Below are positions 61,701 to 64,000 of a stretch of 64,000 bases of DNA, one piece after another. The translations under genes were made by a program, and so were the position numbers. The notes under the pieces are model-generated. The model saw only the letters and a list, made by a program, of their open reading frames with translations, was not told where the DNA came from and ran no database searches. Position 1 is the stretch's first letter. Every line of letters begins with the position of its first letter. Source of the stretch: JABDMH01 sp965223165 (GTDB taxonomy: Bacteria; Bacteroidota; Bacteroidia; Chitinophagales; Saprospiraceae); the NCBI GenBank assembly GCA_965223165.1, contig CBDCVQ010000016.1, forward strand, positions 539,193 to 603,192, given 5' to 3'.

Positions 61701-64000
61701 GCCGTCTGCCAGCTTAAGGTCACAACTGTCTTCGCGGACGGTCAGCACCCAACTGCCTAATCCGGCGATACTCGCCTTCACCTGCTTGACGCCTGTCCAA
61801 CCATCATACACACATAGGGGGGGCAGATAGGTGTGGACGGCACATGCATGCCTGCCTGTTGGTACCACGATCACCGGCTCTCCACCGGTCTCGTAGCAGT
61901 GGGTGTTTGCTGCGTCTTGATCCAGCCGCTGCGGCCACAATAGGTGACGCTCTTCTACCTTAGCCGTCTTCACCTTTGCAACGGGTGCGACGGTATCCAG
62001 ATCGGTCACCCAAAAGACGCAACGGGCATATACTGGGTCCCCTCCCCCGCCCTGGATGGTCAGGCCGCTATCGGTACCTGCTGCTGGTACGTTGCCACAT
62101 TGCAGCGCTTGGGCAGCCGCATAACAATCCTGCTTGATCTCCAGGGTCACCTTGTATTGACGCTCACAGCCGGTGCTGGTCTGTCTCGCATCCACATGCA
62201 CCAGAAGCCGGCACTTGCCTGGGGGCTGTACGCCCGCAAACTCCAGATGGCCATCGGCATTGGTATCGGTGACCTCTAAAAAGTAAATCGTGTCACAATC
62301 GGCGGTCGGATCACTCGGGTCGGGCACCAGCATATAAGGTCCCACCCCGCTGGTCTCTCCACAGTACACCGTATCTTTTTCTGCGCACCAGGTATTCTCC
62401 GCGGTCAACTCCGGCAGGCGCAAGACCGTGATCGTATCAAAGGCCACACAGCGACTCTCTCCCGTGCCGAAGGCTTCCCATTCTCGGATGATCTGCACTG
62501 CCGTATCACTGTCACACGCAAAATTAGCCTGCGACCAGTCTGACACATACCGGATCTCTACCGGCTCCTTTGTACAAGCTTGATAGGCCAAGGGGCCTGG
62601 GTAGAGGCCACCCTCCGGATCCAAACCCAAGAAGGGATCTGTGCAGTACACCGTTGTATCCAACGTACCTTCGATGTAGCAACTCTCCGGCTTCTTGACA
62701 CTACCCATGATCATGCACTGGGCCTGATCGCAGGTGTTGGTGATAAAGATCATAAACGCTCCCGCAAAATTGCTGGGCAGCGGATTGGGCAGGATCGCTC
62801 CCGAAGGTAAAGTCAATCGGACCTCGTACAGGTTATTGAACTTGCAATCGGTACGCAGTACATCGCAGGCCTCGATCTGCGCCCCACAACTCACGTTTAC
62901 GCGCTGCGGACAATTCACCGACTCCTCGCCAATGCAGTAGTACAGCGTGTCCGAAACGGTACAGATGCCCGTCTGGGTAAATTCAATGATCACCGTCTGG
63001 TTGCCATAGTCCAAGCCGGCTGGAAAATACCGTGTACTCAACGCTGTGGGGTCATCTATCATGCCATCTCCCTGCAGTAACTGCCAGGTGCCATCGCTGC
63101 CAGTGCAGGCATTGGCAATGGTGGCTACCAAGTCAATAAATTCGACCGCACACAATGTATCTCCCGACCCGGCATTGATCTCTGCCAGACAAACGATCAC
63201 CGTCACCTCATCGTAGGCACCAGGGTTACAAATATCGGCTCCCGCCACGGTCCACCGTAAGGTGTGCTCTCCAATGGCATCCGGAGCAAACATTGCCATG
63301 GGATCGTGGACATCGCTAATCACGCCTCCTCCGGAGATGATACTCCAGGTCCCTACCGAGCTACTTTGCGTCAACGGAGTAGCTCCCAACATCACTGTCT
63401 GCGTGCAGAGGAACTGATCAGCTCCTGCAAATACCTCTTCTCGCGGCAGCACGGTCACCTCCACCGAATCCATGGCCATGCAGCCGGAAGTGTCATTTAC
63501 AGCGATCAACTTAAAGGCATACTCCCCTACCCCGGGAGGAGTAAAGGTCACCTGGCTGCTGCTTGCATCCGGAGTCAGACCTGTCGCCGGGTCCCACATG
63601 TAGCTCACGGAGCCCTCCGCCATCATGCCCAGCATCAATGTCTCATCTTCACAAATATTAGCATCGGCACCGGCATCTACCGCCGGGCCGACTACATGGT
63701 TGAGCATCACCTGTACACCTACCGTGGCCATGCAACCGCCATTGGCCGTGTCCACGATCGTCAAGCTATAATTGATGTCTCCCAGTACATTCGTCGCAAT
63801 CGCATTCAATTTCGTGGGATCATCGAGGTAGGTGCTCGGAGCCCACCTATAGGTCTGACCTGCTTGTTCCGTGCAGCCCGCACACAACTCTGTCATGCTT
63901 TGCAGGCAGGCCGTGACCGTCGTGGGTACCGGGGGTACGATCGGGCTCCGGTTAACTGCGATCTCTACCGTATCCACATTGGTACAGCCCGTCATCGTGT
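58779..64000 (-). CDS. Very large cysteine-rich cell-surface protein with T9SS sorting domain (N-terminus beyond window)
   Basis: The frame is open to the right edge; 1738 codons follow the last in-window Met and the true start lies outside. The visible N-terminal part (about 1-330) holds PKD/Ig-like modules of the gliding-motility-associated type (VDAGADANICEDETLMLGMM, GGGVISDVHDPMAMFAPDAIGEHTLRWTV). The middle (about 360-1640) is unusually rich in Cys, Trp and Tyr (for example CDLKLADGTEVKGLCYESH, VCKCTSYYDPVRVYDEHLGY), with HYR-like beta modules. The last 80 residues (SLEQNRPNPFREETTIGFVL, LTVYDVTGRVLRSVEGKY, GVLYYRLDAGSYSATKKMI) are a T9SS type A sorting domain. Probably an adhesin or surface layer component; ligand unknown. 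Confidence 0.85.
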   Translation of the reverse strand, partial: TMTGCTNVDTVEIAVNRSPIVPPVPTTVTACLQSMTELCAGCTEQAGQTYRWAPSTYLDDPTKLNAIATNVLGDINYSLTIVDTANGGCMATVGVQVMLNHVVGPAVDAGADANICEDETLMLGMMAEGSVSYMWDPATGLTPDASSSQVTFTPPGVGEYAFKLIAVNDTSGCMAMDSVEVTVLPREEVFAGADQFLCTQTVMLGATPLTQSSSVGTWSIISGGGVISDVHDPMAMFAPDAIGEHTLRWTVAGADICNPGAYDEVTVIVCLAEINAGSGDTLCAVEFIDLVATIANACTGSDGTWQLLQGDGMIDDPTALSTRYFPAGLDYGNQTVIIEFTQTGICTVSDTLYYCIGEESVNCPQRVNVSCGAQIEACDVLRTDCKFNNLYEVRLTLPSGAILPNPLPSNFAGAFMIFITNTCDQAQCMIMGSVKKPESCYIEGTLDTTVYCTDPFLGLDPEGGLYPGPLAYQACTKEPVEIRYVSDWSQANFACDSDTAVQIIREWEAFGTGESRCVAFDTITVLRLPELTAENTWCAEKDTVYCGETSGVGPYMLVPDPSDPTADCDTIYFLEVTDTNADGHLEFAGVQPPGKCRLLVHVDARQTSTGCERQYKVTLEIKQDCYAAAQALQCGNVPAAGTDSGLTIQGGGGDPVYARCVFWVTDLDTVAPVAKVKTAKVEERHLLWPQRLDQDAANTHCYETGGEPVIVVPTGRHACAVHTYLPPLCVYDGWTGVKQVKASIAGLGSWVLTVREDSCDLKLADGTEVKGLCYESHAQVELPKSDGPIQVVYEVFDSCHNVGTTYAYLLVKDETRPVAVADKGVTVSLSDKKVWVGASTFDEGSWDNCGVNLLLARRADWYEACIDLCDSTDWCCVGPHGDTLWIPYLESDKHQDEVEAHYAKTLDWLANDGEACGELVYRAWQYDLMKHATLSCVDHPYQVDETYFRKHFEACLTEGGTRTSSNQGAEGYAFHKLADSTYCHDRFGPAISHRYGCDSPEADHGELTAEIDAWSQIGGGWSDAVPFSCEDACGPVTVEILVMDYWCNWSTTWTRVWIEDKTPVEVVKDVVEDEQITCKIYKDSRYAYPDEIHPVSLEYIVGQAKEGEQQAYDALDDIFGGYCKAWRDPYGNYVDASGTEIDCDITFYDSVCKCTSYYDPVRVYDEHLGYVWVDSLITKCDYYQDTLDFQKGVVVVNCAENVYCEQDVWCEIDHCGQGYIFRKFKIWQGCPDGFYDEHGVADSLRHTVDTIYRHQRIWVGNECELNKYMFDVPKDTEVETCEIAYGPDGNVIGAAGPESTGYAKYKFDDDCRIVGIAHSDKVFKIVGGEAACYKILRTWYFADWCGYGEPLDGQWWKNRELVTDTCVQKIIVIDNTPPTCTITGHQVNGDTILSGGTAEVGACYFDLAVSVSAEDACGVIKYYWELKDVTDEDAVTVIDSDHGELSGDMTDALDITSADIPHGSYKLVVTIQDDCANESYCEYYFDVLSVKKPSPVCVTSISATLTPWDSDQDGEVDSAHAVVWAEEFNSSSAEACNDTLLEYRIELIDGMDDDTWAEDTSYIELGCSDAGSHLARLWVISHPSGTVDFCNVVLLVTSNSEFCGGTVGGQPGLISQVNDMHDVAEHQQKSRLGGEPTEPGIGGRPLGSTLAPTGFSLEQNRPNPFREETTIGFVLPEAMKATLTVYDVTGRVLRSVEGKYGRGYQTVTLQRSMLGSTGVLYYRLDAGSYSATKKMILLH

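Noticed and set aside
1..64000. CRISPR arrays, prophage, IS transposases or restriction systems
   Set aside because: No regularly spaced short repeats, phage structural genes, transposase motifs or restriction/methylase genes were seen. The DUF2130 protein has a nuclease-like hint but no defence context.

Overview
The window comes from a free-living member of the phylum Bacteroidota. Three proteins carry C-terminal type IX secretion (T9SS) sorting domains. There are several families typical of the phylum (GLPGLI/DUF4412-like, DUF4252 next to an ECF sigma factor, 'head GIN' DUF2807, DUF6702, ribosomal protein bTHX). Promoters follow TA-N(1-2)-TTTG, and Shine-Dalgarno sequences are almost absent. 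Moderate GC and the mix of long T9SS surface proteins, FG-GAP repeats and NhaC/NhaD antiporters suggest a Saprospirales/Lewinella-like organism; that rank is inference.

Layout. 1-5 kb: the start of a membrane protein, a DUF6580 membrane protein, and a leftward operon gatC - ABC ATPase - cobalamin adenosyltransferase - PgpH-type HD phosphohydrolase. 5-7 kb: a deoxynucleoside kinase whose stop overlaps the start of a secreted avidin/streptavidin-family biotin-binding protein, the most striking gene here, then an SGNH hydrolase. 7-17 kb: NhaC antiporter with an extra N-terminal domain, FG-GAP T9SS protein, PLP homeostasis protein, cytochrome oxidase subunit III-like protein, cysteine synthase-like enzyme, MazG-like pyrophosphohydrolase, coaE, rocD. 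17-25 kb: a 1033-residue TPR protein with an outer-membrane barrel, a GIN-domain protein, and proB-proA. 25-39 kb: an overlapping leftward operon of exported proteins, several hydrolases, exonuclease, PlsB-like acyltransferase, engB, kynU, vWA protein, peroxiredoxin. 39-48 kb: mdh, M43 T9SS protease, sucC, xseA-xseB, LptF/G permease, ECF sigma/anti-sigma/DUF4252 operon, bTHX. 48-58 kb: DUF2130 protein, a two-gene coiled-coil/PspA-like membrane module, a beta-lactamase-fold lipoprotein, CCA-adding enzyme, dusB, nhaD, a lipoprotein, a Tat-exported hydrolase. 58.8-64 kb: a >1700-residue T9SS surface protein that runs off the right edge.

Most of the window is chromosomal housekeeping DNA. No phage, IS transposase, CRISPR, rRNA or tRNA gene was seen. 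The non-coding DNA holds two dispersed repeat families: a CTAG-ended, MITE-like inverted repeat (two copies, 7.0 and 38.8 kb) and a 177-bp palindromic element built around GGCGAGGACGCC / GGCGTCCCCGCC (two copies, 22.8 and 55.1 kb). Promoter boxes in many intergenic gaps sit 15-40 nt before the start codon and correct several start calls.
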